A program made the translations under genes and the position numbers. A stretch of DNA of 64,000 nucleotides from NCBI RefSeq assembly GCF_900240945.1, contig NZ_OESG01000012.1, forward strand, positions 248,001 to 312,000, in the 5' to 3' direction. Source of the stretch: Mycobacterium sp. 3519A (GTDB lineage Bacteria > Actinomycetota > Actinomycetes > Mycobacteriales > Mycobacteriaceae). Shown in pieces: positions 17,023 to 25,816 of this stretch (within the stretch, counting starts at the first letter, position 1; each line of letters starts with the position of its first letter). Under the pieces are notes generated by a model. The model ran no database searches, was not told where the DNA came from, and saw nothing but the letters and a program-made list of their open reading frames with translations.

Positions 17023-17970
17023 GTGCAGCTGGTAACCATCGACGACATTCGCGCCGCCGCCGAACTGGTCCGCCCCTACATCCTTCGCACGCCGTTGGTG
17101 CCCGCGGGCTGGGCCGATGACGACCGCCCGTTGTGGATCAAGCCCGAGAACCTGCAGTCGATCGGCGCGTTCAAGGTCCGCGGCGCGTTCAACGCGATCG
17201 GGCACCTCGACGAATCCGTGCGGACCCGCGGCGTGGTCGCATATTCGAGCGGCAACCACGCGCAGGCGGTGGCGTACGCGGCGGCGGTCTACGGCGTGCC
17301 CGCGCACATTGTGATGCCGGCGGAGACACCCGACATCAAGGTGGCGGCCACCCGCAGCCACGGCGCCGAGGTGGTGTTGTGCGGTGCGGGCCAGCGCGAG
17401 AAGGTGGCCGAAGAGGTCCTCGAGCGCACCGGCGGGGTGCTGGTGCCGCCGTTCGACCATCCGGACGTCATCGCCGGGCAGGGCACCATCGGCCTCGAGA
17501 TCGCCGAGGATCTGCCCGCCGTCGACAACGTGATCGTTCCGGTCAGCGGCGGGGGACTGGCGTCGGGCATCGGCACCGCGATCAAGGCGCTCTGTCCCGA
17601 TGCCCGGGTGTTCGGCGTCGAACCGGAGTTGGCGGCCGACGCCGCCGAGTCCCTTCGCGCCGGGCACCGGGTGGACTGGACCATCGAGGATAGGAACCGG
17701 ACCATCGCCGACGGCCTTCGGTCACAACCGTCCGAGTTGACGTTCGCACACCTGCAGAAGGTGCTCGACGATCTGATCACGGTGTCGGAGAACGAGATTC
17801 GCGATGCCGTGCGTGAACTCGCGCATCGCGCGCATCTGGTGGCCGAACCCAGCGGTGCGGTGGCGTTGGCGGCCTACCGAAAGGGCGCGACGCCGGCCGG
17901 TCGCACCGTGATCGTGCTGTCCGGCGGCAACATCGAACCGCAGATGCTGAGGGAGATCCTGGCGGGCTGA
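17023..17970 (+). CDS. Threonine/serine dehydratase (PLP fold type II)
   Basis: 315 aa, GTG start. The PLP lysine is Lys51 in SIGAFKVRGAFNA. The substrate loop SSGNHAQAVA (75-84) and the phosphate-binding glycine loop VSGGGLASG are present. It lacks the C-terminal ACT-like regulatory domain of biosynthetic IlvA, so it is more likely a catabolic threonine ammonia-lyase or serine racemase-like enzyme (inference). It produces 2-oxobutanoate or pyruvate plus ammonia. It is followed 1 bp later by a convergent small gene. Confidence 0.9.
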   Translation: MQLVTIDDIRAAAELVRPYILRTPLVPAGWADDDRPLWIKPENLQSIGAFKVRGAFNAIGHLDESVRTRGVVAYSSGNHAQAVAYAAAVYGVPAHIVMPAETPDIKVAATRSHGAEVVLCGAGQREKVAEEVLERTGGVLVPPFDHPDVIAGQGTIGLEIAEDLPAVDNVIVPVSGGGLASGIGTAIKALCPDARVFGVEPELAADAAESLRAGHRVDWTIEDRNRTIADGLRSQPSELTFAHLQKVLDDLITVSENEIRDAVRELAHRAHLVAEPSGAVALAAYRKGATPAGRTVIVLSGGNIEPQMLREILAG

Positions 17971-17971
17971 C

Positions 17972-18217
17972 TCAGGCTGCCGGGAACGGAATCACCAGGG
18001 GCACAGCGATATCGCACCGCTGGTGCACAGAGTGCATCCACGCGTCCTGTTCCGCGGCGGCCTTGAGGTACCGGCGCCGGCCCGCCCACCCGCAGGAGCA
18101 GGCGGCCTCCGAACGGCCGAATCCGTAGTTGCGCACCGCCACCACGCCGTGTTCGACGGCGTCGGCCCGCGGCGGGTCGCCGATGTCTATCGCGTCAATC
18201 GGTGCAGCTATCGACAT
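17972..18217 (-). CDS. Small hypothetical protein, possible zinc site
   Basis: 81 aa. A strong AGGAGG site precedes the ATG. The segment AACSCGWAGRRRYLKAAAEQDAWMHSVHQRC has Cys-x-Cys and a later His/Cys pair that could bind a metal. I recognise no named family. It may be convergently terminated with the threonine dehydratase gene. Confidence 0.65.
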   Translation of the reverse strand: MSIAAPIDAIDIGDPPRADAVEHGVVAVRNYGFGRSEAACSCGWAGRRRYLKAAAEQDAWMHSVHQRCDIAVPLVIPFPAA

Positions 18218-18308
18218 CGGTCAACCTCCTCCGCGATCCGATTCCCATGCTGACCTCGGCGAAGGGCGATTGCGGTTTCGGTCAGATCACGCTTTGGCCA
18301 CGCCGCCG

Positions 18309-18945
18309 CTAGTGCACGCCCTGAATCAGTCGGCTGATCCACGGCGCGATGGCGAAGGCCACTACACCGACCAAAATTGCTACGGCGCCGATGATTCCGA
18401 AGTAGGCGAATTCGTGCGCGGGATCGTAGTACCGGGCCAGCACGCCTGACATCGAGGTGCCGAGGCCGACCGAGAAGACCGCCATGATGCCGACGACGAG
18501 CAGAAACATCAGGAAGGCCAGACCCGCCCCGATCACGCCGTAGGCGAACTTACGCGGCGTGGTCGGCGCCCGGTTACCCAGTCGCGTCCACATGATCGCG
18601 AAAAGTGGTGACAGCGCGATGATCCAGACGGTTCGATGGATCCGATCCAGTTCGACGGTGCGGTCCATCCGAAGGTCGACCAGTTCATCCGTTCGTCCGA
18701 GTACACCGCGGGCACGACCACGCCGCCGTAGAACACGGTGCGTTCCATGCCGAGCAACCGGTCGGCGATCCAGCCGCCCGGTAGTAGCCGAGGATGGTGA
18801 GCATTCCGTAGAAGGGGAAGCGCTCCCACAACTCGACGCCGAAGAGGTTGGCCCCCTCGGACGGCACGTGGCGGATCGCGTCAATCGTTTCGTCGGCAAA
18901 TAGACCACGATGGGATGCGCAGGACTTTCTTGGGGCACAGCACAT
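18309..18945 (-). pseudogene. Remnant of a POT/PTR-family peptide transporter
   Basis: Pieces of a proton-dependent oligopeptide transporter lie in three frames. An N-terminal piece has LFGVELWERFPFYGMLTILGYY. It is followed directly, in another frame, by GGWIADRLLGMERTVFYGGVV, with the loop between them missing. VYSDERMNWSTFGWTAPSNW then follows, jumping over the middle of the protein. A last frame gives SPLFAIMWTRLGNRAPTTPRKF and a C-terminal pair of membrane segments. A normal member is about 480-500 aa, and here only about 210 codons remain, with at least two deletions and a frameshift. It cannot make a working transporter. Confidence 0.85.
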
Positions 18946-19046
18946 TTCGATTTTCGCGCAACCGGCGGTCGCGCAACGCCCGATGAGCCTGCGGCGCCGG
19001 GTGCAGGTAGTGTCACCCCGACAGGTGGACGTCCGAAGGGGTGTGA

Positions 19047-20291
19047 GTGGACGCCGTACTCGGCTTATCGGTAACGCCGTCCGCCGTCGGCCTGGTCCTT
19101 GTCGAAGGGCAGGACGCCGACGGCGCCACGATGGACCGCAATGCGTTCGAGGTGGGATTCCGGGGCCGGTGCGACGCCGTCCAGACCTCTCGACAGGCGA
19201 CGGCCGCGGTGCGGCGCAGTGAGGCGATCGCGCTCACGTCCGGTCATCGGCTGCACTCGATCGGGGTGACCTGGAGCGACGACGCCAACGCCGAGGCCTC
19301 GCTGTTGCTGAAGTCGTTGACCGACTCGGGGTTCGACAACGTGGTGCCGGTCCGGCTGCCCGAGGCCACCGAGGCGTTGGCCCGCGGCATCGCAGAGGTC
19401 ATCGGTTTCGGCACCACCGCGGTGTGCGTGCTCGAGCCCGAAACCGTGATCACGTTGATCGTGCACCTGCGCGACGGCGCGGTGCAGACGTCGGTCAATC
19501 GCAGGATCGTCAGCGAGGACGACCTCATCCGCTGGTTGAGCAGCCTGTTCGCCCGGGCCGACTGGCAGCCCGAGGCGCTGGTCATGGTCGGCTCCGGTGG
19601 CGATGACGAGTTGATGCCCGTCCTCGAGGAAGCGCTGGCTGTACCGGTGTTCGCGCCGGCAGAAGCGCAACTCGCTCTCGCGCGGGGCGCGGCGCTGGCC
19701 TCCGCGCAGAACGTCGACTTCAGCCACCTCGACGATGCCCACCACTTCGGCGAGCAGCCCGCTGCGCAGCCCCGTCGCCGGCAGCTCGGCCAGGCGGGCC
19801 CGCTGGCGTTATTGGTGGCCGGGGTGCTGACGTTCACGGTCTCCGCATCGGTCGCGGTCAGCCTGCAGCTGGTTCCCAAGCGGGACAACGCCACGGCGGA
19901 ACCACGGCCCGCAGCCAAGGTCACCCAGGAGACGCCGGCGGACGTCACGCGGTACCAGGCGCCGGTCGCCGTCGCGCCGCCCGCACCGGTCGTCGAAGAG
20001 GTGCCCCCGCAGCCCGAACCGCCGGAGGCGCCGCCCGCGGAGGACCCACCGCCGGTCTACAGCGAGACACCCGTCAGCCTCCCGGAGGCACCCGCGCCCG
20101 TGCCGGACACGCCCCCGGCCGACGGTGTGCCACCCGATCCCGCGGCTGTGCCCGCGCCGCCCGCCGACGGGCCTTTGCCGCCGGAGCATGCGGCCCCGCC
20201 GGTGCCGCCCCCTCCGGACGTTGCGCCGCCCGCCGATCCGGCGGCGGTTCCGCCGTCGCCGGACGCCCCGCCGGTGCTCCCGCCCGCCTGA
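19047..20291 (+). CDS. Mycobacterial ASKHA-like protein with proline-rich tail (DUF7159-like)
   Basis: 414 aa, GTG start. The first 235 residues resemble an actin/Hsp70-like (ASKHA) nucleotidase pattern (MDAVLGLSVTPSAVGLVLVEG, FGTTAVCVLEPE, LVMVGSGGDDE). One membrane helix follows (about residues 250-272, LALLVAGVLTFTVSASVAV), then about 130 residues dominated by Pro, Ala and Asp, likely outside the membrane. The layout is common in mycobacteria and similar to Rv0312-type proteins. The function is unknown. Confidence 0.8.
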   Translation: MDAVLGLSVTPSAVGLVLVEGQDADGATMDRNAFEVGFRGRCDAVQTSRQATAAVRRSEAIALTSGHRLHSIGVTWSDDANAEASLLLKSLTDSGFDNVVPVRLPEATEALARGIAEVIGFGTTAVCVLEPETVITLIVHLRDGAVQTSVNRRIVSEDDLIRWLSSLFARADWQPEALVMVGSGGDDELMPVLEEALAVPVFAPAEAQLALARGAALASAQNVDFSHLDDAHHFGEQPAAQPRRRQLGQAGPLALLVAGVLTFTVSASVAVSLQLVPKRDNATAEPRPAAKVTQETPADVTRYQAPVAVAPPAPVVEEVPPQPEPPEAPPAEDPPPVYSETPVSLPEAPAPVPDTPPADGVPPDPAAVPAPPADGPLPPEHAAPPVPPPPDVAPPADPAAVPPSPDAPPVLPPA

Positions 20292-20314
20292 TCCGCGCGG
20301 ATACTCTCGCAGAC

Positions 20315-20899
20315 GTGCAGGTGCTTCGGGTGACGCTGCGCGTCGCCATCGTGGTGGCAGTGGCTCTCGCCCTGGTCGTGGTGGCGACGTCAACGCGGTC
20401 GGGTCTGCTGTGGCGACTCAGCACGTTCACCTATCAAGCCAATGTGCTCGCCGCCGGGTACTACGTGTGGTCGCTCGCGTGGCCGCGCGCGGACGCCAGG
20501 GTGGGACTGCGCGGCGCGGTGGTGCTCTACGTGTTGATCGCGGGCGTCATCTGGAATCTGTTCCTGACCGAACGCAGCATGGGTTACACGCCGGCGAACT
20601 TGCTGTTGCATGTCGTCGTTCCCGTGCTGGCCCTGACCGATTGGCTGTTGGTCGGCCGGGATCAGGCGCAGGTCCGGTGGTGGCAACCGGTGGCGTGGTT
20701 GGTCTATCCGACGGCATATCTGGTGCTGGCGCTGCTCGTGCTGAACCACGTGGGCAGGCGTGCGCCGTACTACTTCCTCGACCCGGGAAGCATCGGTACG
20801 GCGTCGGTGGTCGTGAACATCTGTGTGCTCGCCTGCGGTGTGCTCGCACTCGGTTACACACTGCTTGGCATCAACCGCGCCGTAGCCCTTGTGCGTTGA
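20315..20899 (+). CDS. Pr6Pr-family integral membrane protein
   Basis: 194 aa, GTG start. About six hydrophobic segments with the Pr6Pr/FAR-17a/AIG1-like features TFTYQANVLAAGYY, NLLLHVVVPVLALTDWLL and WLVYPTAYLV...GRRAPYYFLDP. Eukaryotic relatives are lipid hydrolases, and bacterial members are uncharacterised. It begins 23 bp after the proline-rich gene and may be co-transcribed with it. Confidence 0.82.
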   Translation: MQVLRVTLRVAIVVAVALALVVVATSTRSGLLWRLSTFTYQANVLAAGYYVWSLAWPRADARVGLRGAVVLYVLIAGVIWNLFLTERSMGYTPANLLLHVVVPVLALTDWLLVGRDQAQVRWWQPVAWLVYPTAYLVLALLVLNHVGRRAPYYFLDPGSIGTASVVVNICVLACGVLALGYTLLGINRAVALVR

Positions 20900-20996
20900 C
20901 GCGACATGCGAACCGGGCCTGACTTGCAGCTTCCCGGGGATTCGACGGCGGCCAACTAGGATGGAAGCTTGCTGAGGTGTCCACCACGGAGGAATT

Positions 20997-21746
20997 GTGA
21001 AAGTGCGTAGAGCCGTTCGTAATCTGCTTGTCGTGTTGGGGATTGCAGCAATCGCCCTCGCCGAATCCGTCACCACCGGTGCGGCGAGCGTCACCACGCC
21101 CACTGACGTCGTGAGCATCACCCCCGCGTCCGGCCAGAAGGTCGGCGTGGCGATGCCGGTGACGGTGACGTTCGCCCAGTCGATCGCCGACCGTGCAGGC
21201 GCCGAACGCACCATTTCGTTCAGCTCTCCCGCGACTCCCGCCGGTTCCTTCAGTTGGCTCAATGATCGTGTCGTGCAATGGAATCCGTCGGGGTTCTGGC
21301 CCGCTCACTCGACCATCATGGTGACCGCGGGCGGCGCGAAGACATCCTTCGAGACCGGTACTACGACAGTCGGCGTCGCGGACGTCAACGCGCACACGTT
21401 CACCGTCAGCATCGACGGCCAGGTGGCGCGGCAGATGCCCGCATCCATGGGCAAGCCGAAGTTCCCGACGCCGAAGGGCACCTTCTCGGCGCTGGAGAAG
21501 CAGTCCGTCGTCATCATGGATTCGCGCACCATCGGCATTCCGTTGTCGGATCCCGAGGGTTACAAGCTGACCGTCAACAATGCCGTTCGCGTCACGTGGG
21601 GCGGCGTCTATGTCCATTCCGCGCCGTGGTCGGTGGCGTCACAGGGCAATTCGAACGTCAGCCACGGTTGCATCAACCTCAGCCCCGACAATGCCGCGTG
21701 GTACTACAACACGGTGAACATCGGGGACCCGATCATCGTCCAGTAG
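20997..21746 (+). CDS. L,D-transpeptidase (YkuD domain)
   Basis: 249 aa, GTG start with GGAGGAATT upstream. A signal peptide or anchor (residues 8-30) is followed by an Ig-like domain (about 35-125) and the YkuD catalytic domain. The catalytic motif HSAPW...SHGCINLS is present with Cys225 and His207. It forms 3-3 cross-links in peptidoglycan. Length and domain order match LdtMt1 (Rv0116c type). Carbapenems inhibit this family by acylating the Cys. Confidence 0.94.
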   Translation: MKVRRAVRNLLVVLGIAAIALAESVTTGAASVTTPTDVVSITPASGQKVGVAMPVTVTFAQSIADRAGAERTISFSSPATPAGSFSWLNDRVVQWNPSGFWPAHSTIMVTAGGAKTSFETGTTTVGVADVNAHTFTVSIDGQVARQMPASMGKPKFPTPKGTFSALEKQSVVIMDSRTIGIPLSDPEGYKLTVNNAVRVTWGGVYVHSAPWSVASQGNSNVSHGCINLSPDNAAWYYNTVNIGDPIIVQ

Positions 21747-21748
21747 CG

Positions 21749-22420
21749 CTACGCGACATCGGCGTGCAGGTTCTTCGCGGTCGGTGATGTCGCGACGGTG
21801 GCGATGTCGGGGTAGGTGCCGAGCACCCGGTCGGCGGTGCCCGAACTGGTCACCGTGAACCAGTAGTGCTCGTTCTTGAAGTGGTGATTGCGGTGATTAC
21901 GCCAAACCGCCCGATACACAGCGGTTTTCGGTTTGTAGTCGCTGTGGATGAGGTAATGGGTCCATTCGTAGACCAGCCCCATCGCGGCGATGAACACGAG
22001 GTAGGTCAGTCCCATGCCGAGGCGCGGGAACGCCAGCAGTGCGACGGCGACGGTGAGCGGAAGCACCCACGACACAAGCGATTTCCACGGGATGAAGATC
22101 AGTGGGACGTTGCGTGGCTCCATGTGGTGGGCCCGGTGTTCGCGGGCGAGCAGCGGATCGACGGTCAGCCTGCCGACCCGCTTCGGCCGCCAGTGCAGGA
22201 TGAACACGTGAATGATCCACTCGAAGAACGGAAACAGCGCGACCATCACCAGGGGCACCAACACGTCGCTGACCTGCCAGTCGCCGACGACGATCCGCGC
22301 GGTCAACGTCGCGACGAAGACGACGCCGATCATCCAGGGGGACGGGTGTTTCCAGAACTCGCGGCCGGCATCGGCGAGGGTGAAGCCTCTGCGGGTGGGC
22401 CGGTCGGTCGAGGTGGTCAT
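21749..22420 (-). CDS. Sterol desaturase / fatty acid hydroxylase family membrane protein
   Basis: 223 aa with several membrane segments and the histidine clusters of the di-iron hydroxylase superfamily: [21 protein letters not shown] and [13 protein letters not shown]. The enzymes hydroxylate or desaturate lipid chains. The substrate is unknown. The ATG overlaps the TGA of the upstream GntR gene (22417-22420), so the regulator and enzyme form an operon. Confidence 0.9.
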   Translation of the reverse strand: MTTSTDRPTRRGFTLADAGREFWKHPSPWMIGVVFVATLTARIVVGDWQVSDVLVPLVMVALFPFFEWIIHVFILHWRPKRVGRLTVDPLLAREHRAHHMEPRNVPLIFIPWKSLVSWVLPLTVAVALLAFPRLGMGLTYLVFIAAMGLVYEWTHYLIHSDYKPKTAVYRAVWRNHRNHHFKNEHYWFTVTSSGTADRVLGTYPDIATVATSPTAKNLHADVA

Positions 22421-23139
22421 CGCTGCTCCTTCAGATTGTCGATAACGCTCAGCAGCACCGTGGTGGCGGGTTCGAGCAGGTCCTGTGCGGCCGTGCGCGC
22501 GCGCGGCGGATCGCCCGCGGCGATCGCGTCGACGAGTTCGCGGTAGGCGTCGGGTCGGCCGACCTCGTCCGCCATCACGGTGGCCAGCGCCGCGAGCGCG
22601 GGCTCGTACGTCGCGCGCAACGTGTTGTACATCAACCGGAACGCGATCGAGTCCGCGCCGTCGACGATGTGGTCCCAGAACGTCAGCGCCAGACGCTGTT
22701 GCTCGACGGGATCCTTCTCGTCCGCCAACTTTGCCAGCACGTCGTCGAGAAGCCCCGCGAGTTCCTGCGGGCGACGCGCCGCCGCCAACTCGGCGACCTT
22801 GGGCCCGTTGTGAAGTCGGGTTTCCAGGATGCTGCGCACGACGGACAGGTCGAGTTCGCCTGCGCGGATCAGCAGCCGGGGGAGCAGGTCGAGTCCGGCG
22901 TGTCTGCGGAAGTCACGCACGGTGGTGGCGTCGCCCTGCCGCACTTCCACCAGGCCTGCGGCGGTCAGCCGCTTCAGTGCCTCGCGCACGGCGGGGCGCG
23001 ACACCCCGAGCACCTCGGCCAGCCTGCGCTCGCTCGGCAGTGCCTCGCCGGGTTGCATTTCGCCGCTGAGCACCTCGGTGACGATCTGCTCGAAGACGTC
23101 CTCGGGCACCGAGCGGCGGTTCACCGGTTGCAGGGCCAT
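22417..23139 (-). CDS. FadR/GntR-family transcriptional regulator
   Basis: 240 aa from ATG 23139 ([19 protein letters not shown]). The winged helix is clear in [28 protein letters not shown], and the C-terminal FCD-type helical domain begins near [13 protein letters not shown]. It probably senses a fatty acid or acyl-CoA-like ligand and controls the co-translated desaturase. A GntR-type palindrome lies 38 bp upstream (23177-23187), so autoregulation is likely. Confidence 0.92.
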   Translation of the reverse strand: MALQPVNRRSVPEDVFEQIVTEVLSGEMQPGEALPSERRLAEVLGVSRPAVREALKRLTAAGLVEVRQGDATTVRDFRRHAGLDLLPRLLIRAGELDLSVVRSILETRLHNGPKVAELAAARRPQELAGLLDDVLAKLADEKDPVEQQRLALTFWDHIVDGADSIAFRLMYNTLRATYEPALAALATVMADEVGRPDAYRELVDAIAAGDPPRARTAAQDLLEPATTVLLSVIDNLKEQR

Positions 23140-23176
23140 GTCCGCAGCTTGCCAGCCAGACAGGCCAGAGGTCAAG

Positions 23177-23187
23177 TGGTCTTACCA
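23177..23187. promoter_or_regulatory. GntR/FadR-type operator
   Basis: TGGTCTTACCA, matching the TGGT-N3-ACCA pattern of FadR-subfamily operators. The symmetry extends outward as CAAG...GTTG (23173-23191) with one mismatched pair. It is placed just upstream of the GntR gene. Confidence 0.75.
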
Positions 23188-23208
23188 GTTGCCCAGCTCG
23201 GGCGAACG

Positions 23209-23583
23209 CTACACGCGCGAGAGCTGTACCTTCATCGCCTCGGCCAGTGCGAGCAGCCCCGACATCGGCCGGACCATCACCGTGAACTCGCTGATCGCGC
23301 CGTGCTCGTCGAGGCGGATGAAGTCGCATCCTTCGATCTGCTTGTCGCCGACCCTGGCCTCGAAGACCAGCGCGTGGTCGCGTGCGTCCTCTGCACCGAT
23401 CTCGCGGACGTAGCGGAAGTCCTCGAACACTGCGATCACGGCTTCCAGGATGCGGCGCACCGCGTCGGCCCCGTGGTACGGCTTGTACACGGCGGGGCTG
23501 CGAAACACCACGTCATCGCGCATCAGAGCGACGGCCGCGTCGATATCGCGCGCTTCGATGGCGCGACGGAATGGGTGCACCAC
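23209..23583 (-). CDS. SnoaL/NTF2-like protein
   Basis: 124 aa, GTG start. A compact alpha+beta cone fold is suggested by FRRAIEARDIDAAVALMRDDVVFRSP and the following strands. The family covers isomerases, hydratases and non-enzymatic binders. It is divergent from the PadR gene, with a palindrome between them. Confidence 0.8.
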   Translation of the reverse strand: MVHPFRRAIEARDIDAAVALMRDDVVFRSPAVYKPYHGADAVRRILEAVIAVFEDFRYVREIGAEDARDHALVFEARVGDKQIEGCDFIRLDEHGAISEFTVMVRPMSGLLALAEAMKVQLSRV

Positions 23584-23599
23584 TTGACCACCTCAATAG

Positions 23600-23611
23600 T
23601 CAATTAGTTGA
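23600..23611. promoter_or_regulatory. Candidate PadR operator
   Basis: TCAATTAGTTGA, a palindrome with five of six pairs matched, in the AT-rich 71-bp space between the SnoaL-like and PadR genes. Confidence 0.45.
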
Positions 23612-23654
23612 ATAGGTGCAAATTACACTAACCGGTGCTGGGGAGGCTGTCCAG

Positions 23655-24212
23655 ATGGCATTGCGCCACGCCGTGCTGGCCGCGCTGTTGGAGGGCGAGG
23701 CGTCGGGTTATCAGCTCGCCAAGCGTTTCGACGTGTCGGTCGCCAACTTCTGGTCGGCGACGCCCCAGCAGCTGTATCGCGAACTCGACCGACTCCAAGC
23801 CGACGGGCTCGTCGAGGCGCGCCTGGTGCGCCAGCAGCGCAGACCCGACAAGCGGGTGTTCACCCTCACGGCGGCGGGCCGCGCGGAGCTGGCGGACTTC
23901 ACCGGCACGCCCGCCAAGCCGGTGGCGATGCGCGACGAATTGTTGGTCAAGCTCCAAGCCGTCGATGTCGGCGATGCGGATACGGTCGCCGCGCAGCTGA
24001 CGGCCCGCCTGGACCGGGCGCGCGTGAAGCTGGCCCGCTACGACCGGCTACTCGTCGACATGCTCGACGGCCGTGACGCCGACGATTTCGAATTCGACGC
24101 CGAACGCATCGGCCCGTATCTGACGCTCATGGGCGGGCGCATGTACGAACAGGCCAACATCGACTGGTGCACCGCCGCGCTCGACGTGCTCAGCAGGAGG
24201 CTTCGATCCTGA
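23655..24212 (+). CDS. PadR-family transcriptional regulator
   Basis: 185 aa from ATG 23655, preceded by GGGGAGG. The PadR winged helix is recognisable (LRHAVLAALLEGEASGYQLAKRF, QLYRELDRLQADGLVEARLV, KRVFTLTAAGRAEL), followed by the helical Vir-type C-terminal domain. It probably represses the divergent SnoaL-like gene and itself. The 3' end overlaps the LpqH-like gene by 23 bp. Confidence 0.92.
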   Translation: MALRHAVLAALLEGEASGYQLAKRFDVSVANFWSATPQQLYRELDRLQADGLVEARLVRQQRRPDKRVFTLTAAGRAELADFTGTPAKPVAMRDELLVKLQAVDVGDADTVAAQLTARLDRARVKLARYDRLLVDMLDGRDADDFEFDAERIGPYLTLMGGRMYEQANIDWCTAALDVLSRRLRS

Positions 24213-24606
24213 AGGTCGCGGTCACTTCCTTGCCCGGGTTGTCGCTGAAGCTGCCGTCCGCAGATCCGGTGATCGTGTACTTGCCACCGACCCCGGTCAC
24301 CTCGGCCTTGCCGATGTCGCCCCAAGACGTACCTGAGAACCCGCCAAAGTCCTTGAAATCGACCGATTTGACGGTGACCTCGTCTCCGGTGCCGATGACC
24401 GCGGTGAAACTCTTGTCTTTCTGCGGGGTTTCGATGGTCCATGCCCACCCCGTCTGTGAACACGTCACCGCGTGCGGGTTTCCGGTGTCCCTGCCGTCAA
24501 TAGTCACCTTCGCGGTGGTACCGCCGAGCGCGGCCGGCTGCCCACCGCAACCGGCGAGCGCCACCACGAGCGCCGCCGCGGTCACCATCATGTGTCGGGT
24601 CTGCAT
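24190..24606 (-). CDS. LpqH-family lipoprotein (19-kDa antigen-like)
   Basis: 138 aa. Signal peptide with the lipobox VALAGC (Cys20), so lipid-anchored outside the membrane. The mature part has the family features TAKVTIDGRDTG, VTCSQTGWAWTI and GKYTITGSADGSFSDNPGK, with two Cys likely bonded. LpqH is a TLR2-active surface lipoprotein in pathogenic mycobacteria. Its physiological role is not settled. Confidence 0.9.
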   Translation of the reverse strand: MQTRHMMVTAAALVVALAGCGGQPAALGGTTAKVTIDGRDTGNPHAVTCSQTGWAWTIETPQKDKSFTAVIGTGDEVTVKSVDFKDFGGFSGTSWGDIGKAEVTGVGGKYTITGSADGSFSDNPGKEVTATFRIEASC

Positions 24607-24620
24607 GCCGCCTGACTCTA

Positions 24621-25397
24621 TTACCCGCGCAGCGCCGCGGCGGTCATTTCGTCCGCGGGAAGAAACGCCTCGATGCTCAGTTCGGCGGCGGTCAGATCCA
24701 GCGCGGTGCCGAACGTCGTCACGGTGCTCAGGAACGTCAGCACCTGCCCGTCCTTGGCGTACAACTCCAGCGGCACCGCGACACCGCCGAGGTCGCGCGT
24801 TTCCGCCAAACCGCCTGGGTAGGACTCGATCTCGGCGAGAAGCGCGGCCAACTCGGCCGAGCCGCTGACCGCGGCCTCACGCCGCAACCGGTCGATCAGG
24901 TGATGACGCCACTGCCCGAGGTTGCGGATACGCGGCGCCAGGCCCTCGGGATGCACGGCGATGCGCAGCGCGTTCGGCCGCTCCAACAGGTGCGGCGCGA
25001 CACCGTCGAGCAGCACCGCGGCGCCGGCGTTGGCGTGCACGATCTGCCAACCCCTGTCCACCACCACACACGGAAAAGGGTTGTAGGCGTTGAGGACCCG
25101 CTCGACGCCGTCTCGTACGGCCGCCATGTCGGGATCGTCCAACGACCGTTCGCGGTAGACCGGTGCCAGGCCCGCGGCCATCAGCAGTTGGTTCTGCTCG
25201 CGCGGCGGCACGTCGAGCACGTCGGCCAGCCGCAGCACCATCTCCCGGCTGGGTGCCGAGCGGCCCGTCTCGATGAAGCTGACGTGCCGGGCCGAGACGT
25301 CGGCCTCGATGGCGAGATCGAGTTGGGACAGCCGGCGGCGCTGCCGCCATTGACGCATCAGCGAGCCGAACGGCGGGCTCTGGACGAGGGTGGTCAC
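24621..25397 (-). CDS. XRE-family regulator with MmyB-like ligand-binding domain
   Basis: 258 aa, GTG start. N-terminal helix-turn-helix (LMRQWRQRRRLSQLDLAIEAD, then VSARHVSFIETGRSAPSREM), then the MmyB-like domain (NPFPCVVVDRGWQIVHAN through the PADEMTAAAL tail). These actinobacterial regulators bind fatty acid-like ligands in the one studied structure I recall. It is divergent from a small membrane-protein gene across a perfect 13-bp palindrome. Confidence 0.92.
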   Translation of the reverse strand: MTTLVQSPPFGSLMRQWRQRRRLSQLDLAIEADVSARHVSFIETGRSAPSREMVLRLADVLDVPPREQNQLLMAAGLAPVYRERSLDDPDMAAVRDGVERVLNAYNPFPCVVVDRGWQIVHANAGAAVLLDGVAPHLLERPNALRIAVHPEGLAPRIRNLGQWRHHLIDRLRREAAVSGSAELAALLAEIESYPGGLAETRDLGGVAVPLELYAKDGQVLTFLSTVTTFGTALDLTAAELSIEAFLPADEMTAAALRG

Positions 25398-25434
25398 GCG
25401 CCCAGTGTCGCGTACCGTGCGAAACCGCGGCCAC

Positions 25435-25447
25435 TACCTGTCAGGTA
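25435..25447. promoter_or_regulatory. Palindromic operator for the XRE/MmyB-like regulator
   Basis: TACCTGTCAGGTA, perfect 13-bp palindrome between the divergent genes starting at 25397 and 25484. A related half-site TTACCTA follows at about 25459. Confidence 0.7.
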
Positions 25448-25483
25448 ATTGCACTGCTTACCTACGGGCGGGACCGTGTGAGC

Positions 25484-25816
25484 ATGAGGACCGAGCAGAA
25501 CATTCCCCGGTGGCTGCGTTTCGTGCTGATCTCGGACCGCGCGGGGTCGTCGTGGTACATCGGCGCCGGGTTCTTCTTCGCGCCTGTGCTCGCCGTGCTG
25601 TCCCCGTGGCCGATGCTGACCGCGGTGTGCTGGGTGCTCATCGGCCTGGCCGGGCTGTGGCTCGGCCTGCTCGGCATCGCGATGGCCACGGGCCTTGCGA
25701 TCGTGCTGCGGTCGGGCGCCGAGGTACCCGAGGACTACTGGCGCTCGATCATCGACTACCCAACGGCTAGCTCGCGGCCCGACTGTTCCCGGTGTAGTCG
25801 ACCTGCCAGTGCTTGA
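25484..25816 (+). CDS. Small membrane protein of unknown function
   Basis: 110 aa. Two or three hydrophobic segments (WYIGAGFFFAPVLAVL, MLTAVCWVLIGLAGLWLGLLGIAMATGLAIVL). ATG 25484 is better spaced from GGGCGGGA than GTG 25478. The last 50 bp overlap the convergent cytochrome P450 gene. It probably belongs to the regulon of the XRE gene it faces. Confidence 0.65.
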   Translation: MRTEQNIPRWLRFVLISDRAGSSWYIGAGFFFAPVLAVLSPWPMLTAVCWVLIGLAGLWLGLLGIAMATGLAIVLRSGAEVPEDYWRSIIDYPTASSRPDCSRCSRPASA

